In this document: positions 1-7,266 of the stretch, in pieces
Layout of the letters: each line of letters begins with the position of its first letter
How positions within the stretch are numbered: the stretch's first letter is position 1
Source: an uncultured Clostridia bacterium
GTDB lineage: Bacteria; Bacillota; Clostridia; Oscillospirales; Oscillospiraceae
Reading direction: 5' to 3'
DNA: 14,260 nt
Assembly: GCA_945918815.1 (NCBI GenBank)
Contig: CAMEIU010000037.1
Span: 1 to 14,260 of the forward strand
Program-made: the position numbers and the translations under genes
Notes under the pieces: generated by a model
The model's database searches: none
What the model saw: the letters and a program-made list of their open reading frames with translations, nothing else
What the model was told of the DNA's origin: nothing

Positions 1-819
1 TCCGGCCCGGACAACTATGAAAACCTGGAAAAACACGCCGGTGCGGCCATTCTGGTGAACACAACACCCGTGGGCATGTATCCCAACAACGGTCAGTCGC
101 CGTTGAACCTGGACCGGCTGCCGAAGCTGGAGGCCGTCCTGGACGTGGTCTACAATCCGGCCAGGACCCGGCTGATTCTGGATGCGGAGAAACGGAACAT
201 CCCCTGTGAAAGCGGCCTCTACATGCTGGTGGGCCAGGCGGCCCGAGCCAGCGAACTGTGGACCGGCCAGCCCGTGGACCGGGCGTCCCTGGAGCGGGTC
301 TGGAAGCAGGTGGGAAGCCAGATGCGGAATGTGATCCTCATCGGCATGCCCGGCTCCGGCAAGTCCACCGTGGGCCGGATCCTGGCGGAAAAGCTGGGCC
401 GCCGGTTGGCCGACGCCGACGGGGAAATCGAGGCGCGCATCGGCATGTCCATCCCGGATTATTTCGCCAAAGAGGGCGAGGAAGCCTTCCGAAGGGTGGA
501 GACCCAGGTCCTGGCGGACCTGGGGAAGCAGTCCGGCCTGGTGATCGCCACCGGCGGCGGCTGCGTGATGCGGGCGGAAAACTATGATCTGCTCCATCAG
601 AACGGCCAAATCGTCTGGCTCCGCCGGGATTTGAAGGCCCTGCCCGTGGACGGCCGCCCCGTCTCCCAGCGGGACGGCGTGGCGGCCATCTATGAGAAAC
701 GGAAGCCCCTGTATGAACGCTTCGCGGACCTCACCGTGGACAACGACGGAAACCCGGCAGACACGGCGGAGATAATTTTGAAGCAATTGACAATGAAGGT
801 ATTTTCAGACGCACCATAA
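1..819 (+). CDS. Bifunctional shikimate dehydrogenase / shikimate kinase (AroE-AroK fusion), 5' end outside the window
   Basis: Two shikimate-pathway enzymes in one polypeptide. The reading frame is open to the left edge, so the AroE N-terminus with its catalytic Lys/Asp lies outside. The first ~100 visible codons match the AroE C-terminal half: the segment around 52-87 reads LVNTTPVGMYPN, typical of shikimate dehydrogenase, and MLVGQAARASELWTG near 226-268 resembles its conserved C-terminal Gln-containing helix. An AroK domain starts near 322 (MRNVILIG) with a Walker A motif GMPGSGKST, the shikimate-binding Asp region DADGEIE, the Arg in FRRVE, the ATGGG motif and an Arg in the lid (GRPVS). 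No stop or start signal separates the two domains, so a real fusion is likely. The product would reduce 3-dehydroshikimate with NADPH and then phosphorylate shikimate with ATP in the cytosol. The last residues (LTMKVFSDAP) and stop come from a repeat-like sequence. aroQ follows 165 bases downstream. Confidence 0.92.
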   Translation, partial: SGPDNYENLEKHAGAAILVNTTPVGMYPNNGQSPLNLDRLPKLEAVLDVVYNPARTRLILDAEKRNIPCESGLYMLVGQAARASELWTGQPVDRASLERVWKQVGSQMRNVILIGMPGSGKSTVGRILAEKLGRRLADADGEIEARIGMSIPDYFAKEGEEAFRRVETQVLADLGKQSGLVIATGGGCVMRAENYDLLHQNGQIVWLRRDLKALPVDGRPVSQRDGVAAIYEKRKPLYERFADLTVDNDGNPADTAEIILKQLTMKVFSDAP

Positions 820-919
820 GGAACGAAATATCGCGCTGTAGGGCGCGGCCACTGGACGTGCCGCATGCAGGCAGCTGCATCCTGTAGCCGACCGCCAAAC
901 GGCGCGTCGGGTTACAGTG
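784..919. repeat. Palindromic repeat copy 1 (left arm plus inner 'CTGTAGGGC' module)
   Basis: Starts with a CAATTGACAATGAAGG arm shared with the repeats near 1402, 12029 and 13914, overlapping the 3' end of the aroE-aroK gene. From 836 it carries the inner module beginning CTGTAGGGCGCGGCCACTGG and ending near 919 with AACGGCGCGTCGGG and TACAGTG. The same module occurs at 13983-14078, where the two ends form an imperfect inverted repeat. The middle of the module (about 865-897) differs from that copy. No matching right outer arm is visible, so this copy is incomplete. It fills most of the space between the aroE-aroK gene and aroQ. Confidence 0.75.
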
Positions 920-984
920 TGGCCTTTTCACAGCAATGACACGGAAGAAAGGAAGCCATGTGCGAAACACCAGGAGGTGTGAAT

Positions 985-1434
985 ATGAAGCTACTCATCC
1001 TAAACGGTCCCAACCTGAATCTTTTGGGCCAGCGGGAGCCTGGGATCTATGGAGCCCAGTCCTATGCGGACCTGGTGGCCCTGATTCAGGAAAACGCCCG
1101 GCGCCTCGGCGTGGAGGCGGAGGTGCGGCAGACCAACCATGAAGGGGTCCTGGTGGACTGGATTCAGCAGGCCTACGGCGTCTTTGACGGCATCGTCATC
1201 AATCCCGCTGCCTATACCCACACCAGCGTCGCCATCCTGGACGCGGTGAAGGCCGTGTCCATCCCCACGGTGGAGGTCCACATCTCCGACGTGTCCAAGC
1301 GGGAGGACTTCCGCCAGGTCAGCTACATCCGCCAGGCCTGCGTCAAAACCATCGCGGGCCACGGCTTCCAGGGCTATGTGGAAGGAATGGAATATTTGAT
1401 TCAATTGACAATGGACAATGGAGGTGTCCGCTGA
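985..1434 (+). CDS. aroQ: 3-dehydroquinate dehydratase, type II
   Basis: Catalyses anti-elimination of water from 3-dehydroquinate to give 3-dehydroshikimate, the substrate of the AroE half of the upstream gene; type II enzymes form cytosolic dodecamers. The 149-residue protein has the family's N-terminus LILNGPNLNLLGQREPGIYG, with the conserved lid Arg17 and catalytic Tyr22. It also has INPAAYTHTS (substrate-binding Asn and catalytic His) and EVHISD followed by REDFRQVS (His and Arg). The start is set at 985 because an AGGAGGTG site lies 7 bases upstream and this gives the standard N-terminus. An in-frame ATG at 958 also has a weak purine-rich site but would add nine unconserved residues. 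The last residues (LTMDNGGVR) and the stop codon lie in the left arm of the palindromic repeat at 1402-1624. Confidence 0.95.
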   Translation: MKLLILNGPNLNLLGQREPGIYGAQSYADLVALIQENARRLGVEAEVRQTNHEGVLVDWIQQAYGVFDGIVINPAAYTHTSVAILDAVKAVSIPTVEVHISDVSKREDFRQVSYIRQACVKTIAGHGFQGYVEGMEYLIQLTMDNGGVR

Positions 1435-1624
1435 CGCGGACGGATTAAATTTGCCCGTTTTTGATGTGTTCGTAGGGGCGACCCTTGCGGTCGCCCGCTG
1501 GTGCGCAGAATCGGGCGACCGCAAGGGTCGCCCCTACGGCGCTGTATGATCGTGTATCTGTCATTTCAAATCCGTCCCGAAGGGACACATTCATTGTCCA
1601 TTGTACATTGTCAATTGTCCATTT
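1402..1624. repeat. Palindromic repeat copy 2, complete composite element with inverted outer arms
   Basis: About 220 bases with inverted-repeat architecture at two scales. The outer left arm (1402 to about 1450, CAATTGACAATGGACAATGG...) is matched in inverted, imperfect form by the right arm (about 1562-1624, ...TTGTCAATTGTCC). Each arm carries a small hairpin: GTCCGC/GCGGAC at 1426-1441 and GTCCC/GGGAC at 1574-1586. Between them lies a perfect inverted repeat of 27 bases (1471-1497 against 1512-1538, 14-base loop), and each of its arms can itself fold (GGGCGACC/GGTCGCCC). The whole could form a cruciform or branched RNA. The element supplies the aroQ stop codon and ends six bases before the aminotransferase Shine-Dalgarno region. 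No coding capacity or transposase is seen. Confidence 0.88.
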
Positions 1625-1644
1625 AAAAAATGGAGGTTTTACCT

Positions 1645-2838
1645 ATGTTTTCTCAAGAAATCATCGACTTTGGACGGAAGCCCAACGTGATCCGGGACCT
1701 GTCGGCTTATGCGGGGAAGCGGAAGCAGGAGATCGGGGCGGAGAACGTCTTTGACTTCTCCATCGGCAGCCCCAACGTGCCGGCCCCCAAGGAGGTCCAC
1801 GAGGCCATGCTGGACCTGATCCAGAACGCCGATCCCGTTGCCATCCATGCCTACACCGGCGCGGCCGGTGATCCCGCCGTGCGGAAGGTCATTGCAGACC
1901 ATATCAACAAATCCTTCGGCGACCATGTGGACCCCAGCGGCATCTACATCACCGCCGGCGCCTCCGGCGCCATCGCCGCGGCGTTGAAGGGCCTGACGGT
2001 GCCCGGGGATGAGGTCATCATCTTCACCCCCCACTACATGGAGTATCTGATCTACACCGAAGCCTACGGCGCCAAGCCGGTGATCGTCCGGGCCGACGAG
2101 GACACCTTCCAGATCGACGTGGACCGCTTCGCCGCCGCCGTCACCGAGAAGACCAAGGTGGTCATCCTCAACTCCCCCAACAATCCCTCCGGCGTCATCT
2201 ACACCGAGGACACCATCAAAGCGGTCACGGACCTCATGAAGCAGAAGGAGGCCGCGTACGGCCATCCCATCTTCCTCCTGTCCGACGAGCCCTACCGGGA
2301 GCTGGCCTATGACAACGCCTTCGTCCCCTACCTCATGAACTACTACGACGACACCCTGGTCTGCTATTCCTATAGTAAGACCCTGTCCATTCCCGGCGAA
2401 CGCATGGGCTACCTGGCCATCTGCAAGCGCTGCGCCGCCTACCGGGACGTGGTGGATGCCTGCGCCGGTGCGGCCCGGGCGCTGGGCCACATCTGCGCCT
2501 CCAACCTGTATCAGCGGGTCATCGCCCGCTGTGTGGACGTGGTGGCCGACGTGGGCTACTACAAGCGGAACCGGGACCTGCTGGTGTCCAGCCTGGAGGA
2601 AATGGGCTTCACCTGCGTCCATCCCGACGGCGCCTTCTACCTGTTCATGAAGTCCCCCACGGAGGACTCCATGGAGTTCTGCCAGAAGGCCAAGGAATTC
2701 GAACTGATGCTGGTCCCCGGCCACGACTTCGGCGTCCCCGGCCACCTGCGGGTCAGCTACTGCGTGGCCTATGAAACCATCCAGCGCTCCCTCCCCGCCT
2801 TCAAAAAACTGGCGGAAGCCTACGGACTGGGAAAATAA
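1645..2838 (+). CDS. PLP-dependent class I/II aminotransferase (aspartate/aromatic type)
   Basis: Fold-type I aminotransferase of 397 residues, a usual length for the family. Visible motifs are YITAGASGAI (cofactor phosphate region, about 101-110), NSPNNPSG at 176-183, SDEPY with the pyridoxal-N-binding Asp214, and YSYSKTLSIPGERMGY with the Schiff-base Lys245 and a phosphate-binding Arg253. HLRVSYC near the C-terminus carries the Arg expected to hold the substrate alpha-carboxylate. The start at 1645 follows a TGGAGG site by 9 bases; the in-frame ATG at 1630 overlaps that site and is unlikely. Substrate cannot be read from sequence. Position after the shikimate genes suggests an aspartate, prephenate or aromatic amino acid role, but this is inference. 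The palindromic repeat directly upstream leaves little room for a separate promoter, so the gene may be read from the shikimate genes. Confidence 0.9.
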   Translation: MFSQEIIDFGRKPNVIRDLSAYAGKRKQEIGAENVFDFSIGSPNVPAPKEVHEAMLDLIQNADPVAIHAYTGAAGDPAVRKVIADHINKSFGDHVDPSGIYITAGASGAIAAALKGLTVPGDEVIIFTPHYMEYLIYTEAYGAKPVIVRADEDTFQIDVDRFAAAVTEKTKVVILNSPNNPSGVIYTEDTIKAVTDLMKQKEAAYGHPIFLLSDEPYRELAYDNAFVPYLMNYYDDTLVCYSYSKTLSIPGERMGYLAICKRCAAYRDVVDACAGAARALGHICASNLYQRVIARCVDVVADVGYYKRNRDLLVSSLEEMGFTCVHPDGAFYLFMKSPTEDSMEFCQKAKEFELMLVPGHDFGVPGHLRVSYCVAYETIQRSLPAFKKLAEAYGLGK

Positions 2839-2849
2839 AGCGATACAAA

Positions 2850-2883
2850 AAACCAGCGCACGCCGGAAGGCGTGCGCTGGTTT
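2850..2883. terminator. Intrinsic terminator between convergent genes
   Basis: A perfect 15-bp stem (2850-2864 with 2869-2883) around a GGAA loop. On the minus strand it is followed by a run of six T (complement of 2847-2852), a strong terminator for the metallopeptidase gene, whose stop codon at 2882-2884 lies in the stem edge. On the plus strand only TTTA follows, so termination of the aminotransferase transcript may be weaker. Confidence 0.88.
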
Positions 2884-3421
2884 ATAGATTCTCCGGGGAC
2901 TGAAGCCGTTGGCCGTAGGCGGCGGAGAAGGCGTGGGCCCCGATTTCCGATACGCAGGTGAGGCCGCATTGGCCGAACCGCCAGGGGCCGATTTGAAACA
3001 GGGGCAGTGTATAGACCTCCCGCGGAGAGGGCAGAACCTGCCGCTCCAGACAGTGGAAATACTCGTGGGCCAGAATCAGAGCCTCTCCGGTGCCGTAGGG
3101 AACCTGGTTATGATTGCACCAGAGGCGGATGGAGCCGGTGTAGAGGGTGATCCGTCCGCTTTTTTCCCGGAACTCAGCAAAATAGCGGGTGTTTCCCAGA
3201 ACCTGGTCCCGGTCTTCCCGGACGATCCGAAAACCGGCCCGTTCCAGGACCTCCCGGATGGGAACGCCCTGCGGCAGATACCGGGCCGCCGCGGCCTCGC
3301 CCCGGGTCCAGGCGTCATGGAGAATCCGGTCCCGGTCTCCGGCGGGAATCCGGTCATACAGCCGGTCCCGCCGCAGCTCCTCCAGGCAGGCCTCCCGGCC
3401 CGGAAAGGGAAATTGGTTCAT
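2882..3421 (-). CDS. Putative zinc metallopeptidase (HExxH, ImmA/IrrE-like), function unknown
   Basis: A 179-residue protein with no signal peptide or membrane segment. It carries HEYFH at 119-123, preceded by the hydrophobic stretch ALILA, and a downstream SEIGAHAFSAAYG in which Glu159 is well placed as third zinc ligand. This HExxH ... ExxAxxFA arrangement resembles ImmA/IrrE-type gluzincins, where the second motif typically reads E-x-x-A-x-x-F-A. The N-terminal ~50 residues are charged and predicted helical. The start at 3421 follows an AAAGGAG site by 7 bases. It lies 21 bases after the hydantoinase-like gene, so it is very probably the last gene of that operon. Substrate is unknown: ImmA-like enzymes cleave repressors, but no helix-turn-helix partner of that type is adjacent. 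Peptidase activity is inferred from the motif only. Confidence 0.75.
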   Translation of the reverse strand: MNQFPFPGREACLEELRRDRLYDRIPAGDRDRILHDAWTRGEAAAARYLPQGVPIREVLERAGFRIVREDRDQVLGNTRYFAEFREKSGRITLYTGSIRLWCNHNQVPYGTGEALILAHEYFHCLERQVLPSPREVYTLPLFQIGPWRFGQCGLTCVSEIGAHAFSAAYGQRLQSPENL

Positions 3422-3442
3422 GGCGCAGCTCCTTTCCGCCGC

Positions 3443-5602
3443 TCAGCCCCGCTGATTCTCCGTGGCCATGGTGGCGATGAGAATGAGATCCGTCTCCGGC
3501 CCTACGGCCTGCATCTCCAGCCCGGCCAGGGCAAAGATCTGCTCGCTGCTTTGGAGGCCGCACAGCTCGGCCAGGCGGCTGCCGCAGACCAGATAGAGAT
3601 TGGGCAGGGCGCTGCCGCCGTCGTTGGTCTCGGTATAGTCCTCCAGCATGGCCGACACGGCGGATTTCCAGTTGGCTGCCCGGCAGGCAGTCACATAGGC
3701 GCTGCGCCGCTGCAGGCGAATTACGCCGCTCTGGTCGATGAGCCGGATGGAATGCCGCTTCTTTTTGAACAGGAACAGGTGTTTCTGCACCAGGTCCGCG
3801 CTGACCACGCGGTAGTATCCGTTGCTGGCCTCCACATAGACCTGCTCCACCGGGACCTTCATGCTGTCCGCCGCAATCTGGCGCAGAGCGTCGTCGCTGA
3901 GCTTTGCCGCCGCCGGGTCCTTGGTCCGCAGCTCCGTGGTGCCGGTGGCCGTGGCGCGGATTTTATTGGTCTGGGTGTCCAGCTCCACCTTGACGGTGAT
4001 GGAGTCCGGGGCCGCGCCGGACTGTACGGCTTTTTCAAAGGCCTCCCGGCGGATGGCGGCCAGATCCGCCTCCGTAGGCTTCATGCACACGCGCTCCACC
4101 ATGTCCCGGACCATGGCCAGGGCCACGCCGATGGGAGAGATGACAGCGGCGTTTTTGGCGATTCGGAAGGGCACATGGAAGGTCTCGGCCAGATGGGGCG
4201 TCACGGCTGCCGCGCCGCCGCCGCCTCCTACAAAGACGATGGTCTCCCGGTCCAGGCCGTAGTCCCGAATCAGGCTTTCCACCACCTTGCCGTTCTTGGC
4301 GGCGGAAAGGGCCAGCACATGCCGGGCGCAGGCTTCCACGGTCATGCCCATACGGTCGGCCAGCGGCTGCCAGGCCCGGCGGGCCGCTTCCACGTTTCCG
4401 GCGGCGTAATGCTCCGGCTTCACATAGCCGCAGAGGTTGGCCGCGCCGGACAGGGTCAGGGCGTAGCGGGCGCCGGAGGCGGTTTCAATGCAGGCGTATT
4501 CCGGGTCCCCGTCCATGGGACGAATGCCGCAGAGCACAGGATCGACGATGTTTTCCGGCTCCGTGTAGCATTCATAGGGCAGACCGGCGATGTGCGCGCT
4601 GCGGGGTCCCACGTCCACGGCCCTGCCGTCCCGAAGCTCCACCATGCTACCGCCGCCGATGCCCACGGTGCGGACGTCCAGAGAGTTGAGGTAGGTTTTA
4701 TGGCCGCCCACCTCGGCGTACTTGACCATGACGCTGCCGTCCTTGACACAGGAGATGTCGGTGCTGGTGCCGCCCACCTCCATGAAGATGCCGTCGCTGA
4801 GCTTTTCGTACATCAGCGCGCCAGCGACGCCAGCAGCGGGGCCGGAAAGAATGGTCAGAATGGGGCGGCTGCGGACTTCATCCACGGTCATGACGCCGCC
4901 GTCGCAGCGCATGACCATCAGGGGCGCGGTGATTTTGGCGTCCTGGATACTTCGCTCCGTCATGTTGGCGGCCTCCAGCATTTTCGGCAGAATGCTGGCG
5001 TTGATCACGGCGGTCCGGGTGCGGACCTTCAGACCGTAGAGCTTGGACACGTCGTTGCCGGCGGTGGCGGGCACGCCCCGGGCCAGACAACGGGCCACGG
5101 CCCGGTTTTCGTTGCGGGGATCGTCCACGCTGAAGGCTTCGGAAACCACCATGGATTCCGCCCCTTGGGCGCGCAGGGTGTCTATGGCTCCGTCCACGCT
5201 TTCGTCGAAGTGTTCGCCGCCGGTGTTCACAAAGGCGTTGCAGCTGGTCAGGGCCTTTCCGGCGGCCAGGGGGATGTCGCCCATGGTGGTGTCGGCCTTG
5301 GCCTTCCTGCCTTCAATGCCGCTGCCCAGGGTCAGAATGCCGACCTTGGCCACGTCGCCCTCCAGCAGGGCGTTGGTGGCCTGGGTGGTGCCGTGGGCGA
5401 TGAAGGTGATCTGCTCCGGGGCGATGTGGCAGGTGTCCATCAGCTTGTGCAGCACCTGGACAATGCCGGCGGCCACACCCTCTTTTGCCTGATGGGTGGT
5501 GGGAATTTTTACGGACCCGACCAATTCAAAGGTCTCATGATCGATGGCAACGGCGTCAGTAAAGGTTCCGCCAACGTCAATGCCGACTCTGTACTGTTTC
5601 AT
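3443..5602 (-). CDS. Hydantoinase/oxoprolinase family protein (HyuA-like) with C-terminal extension
   Basis: 719-residue member of the HyuA/oxoprolinase-A family, which uses ATP to open cyclic amides such as hydantoins or 5-oxoproline. The actin-like ATPase phosphate motif is at 7-16 (GIDVGGTFTD), with IAHGTTQATNALLEG at 68-82, LSGPAAGVAGA at 252-262, the second phosphate motif EVGGTSTDIS at 275-284 (the family usually has Asp at the first position), GIGGGS at 314-319 and a glycine run at 459-463. Residues ~540-719 form a further region that I cannot assign. No HyuB-type partner subunit is encoded in the window; characterised hydantoinases and oxoprolinases normally pair A and B functions. 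Start at 5602 with an AGGAGGA site close upstream. It is the second gene of the minus-strand unit, after the permease. The exact substrate is unknown. Confidence 0.88.
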   Translation of the reverse strand: MKQYRVGIDVGGTFTDAVAIDHETFELVGSVKIPTTHQAKEGVAAGIVQVLHKLMDTCHIAPEQITFIAHGTTQATNALLEGDVAKVGILTLGSGIEGRKAKADTTMGDIPLAAGKALTSCNAFVNTGGEHFDESVDGAIDTLRAQGAESMVVSEAFSVDDPRNENRAVARCLARGVPATAGNDVSKLYGLKVRTRTAVINASILPKMLEAANMTERSIQDAKITAPLMVMRCDGGVMTVDEVRSRPILTILSGPAAGVAGALMYEKLSDGIFMEVGGTSTDISCVKDGSVMVKYAEVGGHKTYLNSLDVRTVGIGGGSMVELRDGRAVDVGPRSAHIAGLPYECYTEPENIVDPVLCGIRPMDGDPEYACIETASGARYALTLSGAANLCGYVKPEHYAAGNVEAARRAWQPLADRMGMTVEACARHVLALSAAKNGKVVESLIRDYGLDRETIVFVGGGGGAAAVTPHLAETFHVPFRIAKNAAVISPIGVALAMVRDMVERVCMKPTEADLAAIRREAFEKAVQSGAAPDSITVKVELDTQTNKIRATATGTTELRTKDPAAAKLSDDALRQIAADSMKVPVEQVYVEASNGYYRVVSADLVQKHLFLFKKKRHSIRLIDQSGVIRLQRRSAYVTACRAANWKSAVSAMLEDYTETNDGGSALPNLYLVCGSRLAELCGLQSSEQIFALAGLEMQAVGPETDLILIATMATENQRG

Positions 5603-5640
5603 GGCTTCCTCCTGTGTGTCTGATCTTCTGGGGCAGGGCT

Positions 5641-5664
5641 GCGGGCGCGCCGCGGCGCGCCCGC
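5641..5664. promoter_or_regulatory. GC-only 24-base perfect palindrome between permease and hydantoinase-like genes
   Basis: A perfect palindrome made only of G and C (GCGGGCGCGCCG and its complement) in the 70-base gap between the permease stop and the HyuA-like start. No T-run follows it on the minus strand, where only AGCCCTGCCCC comes next, so it is not a standard terminator. An mRNA processing or stability hairpin that sets different levels for permease and enzyme is the likelier role; this is inference. Confidence 0.5.
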
Positions 5665-5672
5665 ATAAAAAC

Positions 5673-6962
5673 TCAGGTGTAAAGAATGGCGACGATGATG
5701 ATGGTCACAATGGTTACGATCCAGTTAGGCAGCTGCACCTTCCTGGTACAGGTGGCGGGATCTAGGCCCACATAGTTGGAGGCCCAGACCACCTGGGTGG
5801 CGGTGGGGCAGGCGCAGAAGGTCCAGCGGGAGGTGGCGTAGAAGATGGCGCCCAGGAACACGCCGCTGAAGGTTCCCACGCCCATGATGCAGGCCAGCAG
5901 GCCGGCGCCCAGGCCGAAGATCTGCAGGGGGCCGCGGTACAGGGCCAGAGGCGCCAGTACGCAGACCATGATCACAAGGGCGGTGACGCTCTTGGGCGTG
6001 ATGGCGGACATGAAGGGCATGATGGCGGCCTGGGTGGTGGGAGCGCTGACGGCCTTCAGCACCATGCCGATGCCGAACATCAGGCCCGCGGCGGGGGCGC
6101 CGTCCTTGAAGCCGTCGTTGAAGCAGGAGACCAGCATGGAGATGAACTGGCTCCACTTTCCCTTATAGGTGAACACGGCGGCCCAGACCACGCCGATGAG
6201 GAAGGTGACAATGGCGTCCCACTTGAGGATCAGGGTCAGCAGCACGACCACCAGCGGCGTCATGCAGGCCAGGAAGCCGCGGAGGCCCTTGACGGACTTC
6301 TCGGCGGGGGCGTCGGCCTCCACGGGGGCGGAGAAGGCGAACTTCATGCCGTTTTTCTTGAACACCACGATGAGGTGGAGGAGCATAAACACGCAGCAGC
6401 CGGCGGCCAGGACGATGGCGCAGGGAGTCAGCTCTTCCTGGGTCATGCCGGCGATGTTCAGGGTGGAGGCCATGTTGGCCGGGTTCAGGCAGTAGCCTGC
6501 GCCCAGGGAGGTCAGGAACAGGGTGGCGGCGGAGGCGGCGGGGATGCCGGTGGCCACCAGAATGGGGATCACCACGGAGCCGACCATGGCCGCCGCGCCG
6601 GTGCCCAGCAGCACGGTGAACAGGAACGTGGAAACGGCCAGCATCAGGACGGCCACCACGAAGGGCTTGTCGCCGCCCAGCTCGGCGGCCTTTTTCACGA
6701 TGGTGTTGGTGACGCCGGTGCGGTACAAAATCTGCGACAGCCAGCAGCTGATCAGAATGGCCACATAGGAACCGGCCAACGAAGTGGCGCCGCCGGCGAT
6801 GACATAGTTGACGATGCCTTCATCCCCGGTCAGGGGCAGGCGGGCGATGATGGCGAACAGCACGGCCATGATGGGGAGCGCAAAGAGCGTGGGGAGCTTT
6901 TTGGTCATCATCAGGGCGGCAAACAGCACGAAAACAATGCAAATCAGAATACCTGCGAACAT
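5673..6962 (-). CDS. Multi-pass membrane permease, ion-transporter-like (organic anion/solute uptake)
   Basis: A 429-residue, strongly hydrophobic protein with roughly 11-12 predicted membrane segments in two halves, separated by a charged cytosolic-type loop at about 203-227. The N-terminus (FAGILICIVFVLFAALMMT) is a first membrane segment. Small-residue-rich stretches such as LLGTGAAAMVGSVVIP (118-133) and the matching SRWTFCACPTATQVVWAS region (378-394) resemble the re-entrant and unwound segments of the ion transporter superfamily (CitMHS, DcuC, GntP, NhaC relatives). I cannot name the family or substrate. An AGGAGG site lies 11 bases before the start at 6962. It is the first gene of the minus-strand unit, facing the LacI-type regulator, so it is probably the substrate-uptake gene of this regulon and repressed through the operators upstream. 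Confidence 0.8.
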   Translation of the reverse strand: MFAGILICIVFVLFAALMMTKKLPTLFALPIMAVLFAIIARLPLTGDEGIVNYVIAGGATSLAGSYVAILISCWLSQILYRTGVTNTIVKKAAELGGDKPFVVAVLMLAVSTFLFTVLLGTGAAAMVGSVVIPILVATGIPAASAATLFLTSLGAGYCLNPANMASTLNIAGMTQEELTPCAIVLAAGCCVFMLLHLIVVFKKNGMKFAFSAPVEADAPAEKSVKGLRGFLACMTPLVVVLLTLILKWDAIVTFLIGVVWAAVFTYKGKWSQFISMLVSCFNDGFKDGAPAAGLMFGIGMVLKAVSAPTTQAAIMPFMSAITPKSVTALVIMVCVLAPLALYRGPLQIFGLGAGLLACIMGVGTFSGVFLGAIFYATSRWTFCACPTATQVVWASNYVGLDPATCTRKVQLPNWIVTIVTIIIVAILYT

Positions 6963-7024
6963 AATGGTATCATCCTCCTGTTAATTCTCTCAAAATGTTT
7001 CACTACGGACCATGCGACGCGGGA

Positions 7025-7054
7025 ATTCCACGCTCCTTTCCTGGAGAATGTCAA
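7025..7054 (-). promoter_or_regulatory. Candidate sigma-A promoter for the permease unit
   Basis: On the minus strand a perfect -35 TTGACA (7049-7054) is followed after 18 bases by TGGAAT (7025-7030), about 60 bases before the permease start. The -35 box abuts the degenerate operator-like AACGTT at 7055-7060. A competing possibility is TTGCCA (7113-7118) with TAAACT (7091-7096), spacer 16, whose spacer is covered by the perfect operator. Sequence alone does not decide between them. Confidence 0.4.
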
Positions 7055-7093
7055 AACGTTCGAGATACAGACGCCAATTGTGCAGGCAATAGT

Positions 7094-7107
7094 TTAAAAC
7101 GTTTTAA
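7094..7107. promoter_or_regulatory. LacI-family operator, perfect palindrome
   Basis: TTAAAACGTTTTAA is a perfect 14-base palindrome with a central CpG, the usual form of LacI/GalR-family operators, where the hinge Leu inserts at the central CG. It lies between the two divergent genes and overlaps the spacer of one candidate minus-strand promoter. The neighbouring lacI-type gene is the obvious source of the binding protein. Confidence 0.7.
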
Positions 7108-7266
7108 TATTGTGGCAAAATATTCAAACAAAAACCGGTTGCAAAGCACATTTTTATGAAACCACACAAAAACGAGTTTGTCAAGCAGAAATAATTGGAA
7201 CGATTCGAGACGCCGGAACCGAAATTTATCCGATAAAATCCGAATATTTTTCGCATAAATCAAAAA

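Noticed and set aside
958..984. Longer aroQ start at 958
   Set aside because: Adds nine unconserved residues; the ATG at 985 has the better ribosome site and gives the family N-terminus.
2909..5623. 904-codon open frame on the plus strand, antisense to the hydantoinase-like and metallopeptidase genes
   Set aside because: Its translation is low-complexity, rich in Gly/Ala/His/Gln, without recognisable domains; it is the usual mirror frame of GC-rich genes. The minus-strand proteins have clear family motifs.
6994..7003. TGTTTCAC-like word resembling half of a parS site
   Set aside because: Only one half-site is present, without the inverted partner; too short to support a ParB centromere.
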